A DNA stretch of 64,000 nucleotides from Siderastrea siderea. Its lineage: Eukaryota > Cnidaria > Anthozoa > Scleractinia > Rhizangiidae. Position 1 is the first letter of the stretch; the number at the start of each line of letters is the position of its first letter. Both the position numbers and the translations under genes were made by a program. The stretch spans positions 62,134,399 to 62,198,398 of the forward strand of contig OZ034968.1 in the NCBI GenBank assembly GCA_964030785.1, written 5' to 3'. Positions 62,368-64,000 of this stretch are shown here, one piece after another. Below the pieces are notes generated by a model. It had not been told where the DNA came from. It worked only from the letters and a program-made list of their open reading frames with translations, and did no database searches.

Positions 62368-63285
62368 TGAACGAGAAACGTCAATTAAGTTGTTTTTGCT
62401 TCAGGCTAAAATCATTATTTTTCACTTGGTCTCAGCACATATTGAAAGATCCGTTATAAAAAATGTTAAACGTGTAATCTAAGTGACGTATAGCCTGCTT
62501 TAAGGGTATATTTTTTGCTTTAGGCAAACTTTCAGAAGTGCTTTTTGGAAATTTGCTTTCATCTCCAAATTAGTGGGTATTTTAGACTGAAAGAAATGCG
62601 TTAACAGCTAAAAACCTTACTTTAAACCTTTTTATACTATTCGTTTGGATTTATTATCAAATGATTTTGTCAAGTAAATCTGGTGAATTAAAATTTGCGT
62701 GAATAATAGTCGCGCCGTTACAAGAACTACGTGACGTCATATAGTTCCCAATAGACACGTGATCTTTCGCGTGATTAAATGTTCTAAAGTTCCAATTTTT
62801 ACCACTTAGTTACTAACAACAGAAAAATCTGCACCAAAATTAGTTTAAGATTTGACAAACGGCGCTCTGGTGCAAGAATATGTCGGCAATTTCAAGTGAG
62901 TTTAAAGTATTCATTGTTTAGTGGTAATGAAAGTTTAATCATTTGCTAAGGAAAACATCAAACATCATCACCAGGATTCAATAGATAAATATGCATGCAG
63001 CAGACATAACTCGTAATTAAACATCTTTTTCGGTTAAATATGTGTTTTCCTCTCCAATTAATTACATGTCCAATTTACAAAAAAGCATAGGGTAGAATTT
63101 TGTGCAAATGTCTTAAAAGTGGAAGTTTTACTTAATCGGTTCGCTAAGCAAAGCGACGATAAACATTTTTTTAACGATCTCAGTCAAATAAAAAGTGCCA
63201 TCTCAAATGATATATGTATGATAATTCGGTAAATTGTGATCGTCCGGGTGAGTGTAGTCCTGAGAAGGACTGTTTGAGGTGACAT

Positions 63286-63328
63286 TGACTGACGTTTCGA
63301 CAACCTGAGCGGAAGTCATCATCAGAGT
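63286..63328 (-). ncRNA. Hammerhead-like motif in Penelope-like element 3' flank
   Basis: On the minus strand: CTGATGA, a GAC...GTC stem, then GAAACGTCA, about 210 bases after the element's stop codon. CUGANGA-stem-GAAA is the hammerhead ribozyme core, and hammerheads are known in terminal repeats of Penelope-like elements. Stems I and III were not resolved by eye. Confidence 0.35.
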
Positions 63329-63535
63329 CAAGTGAACTGTAAATCGTCAGTAGATGTTATAAGTCTCTGGTCGTTGTTCTGATTGGTCGACGATCTCGTG
63401 ATGTTATTGGTCGTCTGTCAGTTAAGCCGTGATGTTATTGGCTGTGAAGACTGTAAACGTGATTGGTGCGTTTCGATCCGTCTTTTGTTAGTCAAATGTC
63501 CGTTGGTCTATTGTTAGTCAAATGAGTCAGTTTGT

Positions 63536-64000
63536 CTATTGTTTGTCTGTCTTGTTATTGTCGGCAATCAGTCGTTTGTAAGGTGCAGGTAGCTGTTGGC
63601 AACGGTTCAGTGGTGTTTGTTCTAAGTTAGTAAACCAGCTTTCCAGAGTGATTCGTTGATAGTAGTCCGTACTGTAGGTAACGCATTCAGCAGAGTCCCA
63701 GTCGATTCTGTGGTTTGTTTTTAAATGGTGCTCAGCAATGTGATTGTTGATATCACCATTTCTAGTCGCTCGTTTGTGTTCAGTCAGTCGGACGTTCAGA
63801 TTTCTGCCGGTCTCACCAATATAAGTGGCCTGGCAGTCGCAGCATTTGATTTTATAAACTGCTCCCCGTCTGTCGCTCGGTTCGTCTTTGTCTTTAACGT
63901 TCGTCAGTAGCTGTCGTAAAGTAGTGATAGGTTTGTGAGCAACGCGGATGTTGTAGTGTTGTAGGATTCGTGCGATAGTTTCAGAAGTCCCTTTGATGTA
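63536..64000 (-). CDS. Penelope-like element polyprotein, C-terminal GIY-YIG region (runs off window)
   Basis: Minus-strand frame open from the window edge (64000) to TAG at 63538-63536, 154 codons. It holds NIRVAHKPITTLRQLLTNVK (the linker after the reverse transcriptase), then the endonuclease: GAVYKIKCCDCQATYIGETG with the CxxC pair and the YIGE motif, RLTEHKRA, then NNHIAEHHLKTNHRIDWD and the catalytic-type Glu in TLESWFTNLE, ending PYKRLIADNNKTDKQ. This arrangement is typical of coral Penelope-like elements. The reverse transcriptase would lie beyond 64000. The copy looks intact as far as visible. Confidence 0.85.
   Translation of the reverse strand, partial: YIKGTSETIARILQHYNIRVAHKPITTLRQLLTNVKDKDEPSDRRGAVYKIKCCDCQATYIGETGRNLNVRLTEHKRATRNGDINNHIAEHHLKTNHRIDWDSAECVTYSTDYYQRITLESWFTNLEQTPLNRCQQLPAPYKRLIADNNKTDKQ

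Larger units (their letters stand above)
57219..63253. other. Downstream flank of copy 2 and intergenic DNA
   Basis: To about 59,550 this is the counterpart of the copy 1 flank. Beyond that I see no alignment to copy 1. Contains nested MITEs, microsatellites and one weak candidate ORF (61933-62367), listed separately. Confidence 0.45.

Noticed and set aside
1..64000. CRISPR arrays, bacterial operons, tRNA or rRNA genes
   Set aside because: The direct repeats found are tandem or diverged, without regular unique spacers. Splice-site structure is eukaryotic. No tRNA cloverleaf or rRNA core sequence was recognised by eye, and a tRNA could have been missed without a scan.

Overview
This is eukaryotic, animal DNA: small exons (40 to 500 bp) with GT-AG introns, AT-rich introns full of short inverted-repeat transposons, and Penelope-like retroelements with GIY-YIG endonuclease domains. 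Repeat families and general texture suggest a cnidarian, most likely a stony coral or another anthozoan. That placement is inference, because no rRNA or mitochondrial marker is present.

Layout. 1-3,000: repeats and unassigned DNA, including a degenerate minisatellite. 3,035-11,451: seven exons of a PBDC1 orthologue on the + strand, with the last exon or exons not found. 11,452-19,480: no recognised gene, several MITEs and microsatellites. About 19,480-40,960 and about 42,640-59,550: two copies of one large tandem duplication. Each copy has an upstream degenerate repeat array containing CACGTG palindromes, an 11-exon gene on the + strand (CDS 22,239-37,063, 721 aa; CDS 45,078-57,161, 738 aa) and a related downstream flank. 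59,550-64,000: intergenic DNA, ending in the 3' end of a Penelope-like element on the minus strand that runs off the window.

The main content is the gene pair. I spliced both copies by hand. All 11 exons keep the same phases, eight of 11 have identical lengths, and the other three differ by multiples of three, so both read open from ATG to stop. The protein is one I cannot name. It has a Ser/Pro/Thr-rich N-terminus, two unrecognised conserved regions, a beta-rich domain resembling the self-cleaving Peptidase_G2-type domains of phage tail-spike proteins, a coiled coil, one transmembrane helix, and a C-terminal tail with four conserved cysteines and N-glycosylation sites. The order (cytosolic region, trimerising or self-cleaving domain, coiled coil, TM, luminal tail) parallels the membrane-tethered factor MYRF without visible sequence homology. 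This is the best candidate here for an undescribed system: a self-processing membrane-tethered protein present as a tandem pair.

Most of the remaining DNA is mobile-element debris. Comparing the two gene copies gives empty-site evidence for some insertions, for example a 316-bp element with a perfect 9-bp target duplication in intron 7 of copy 1.
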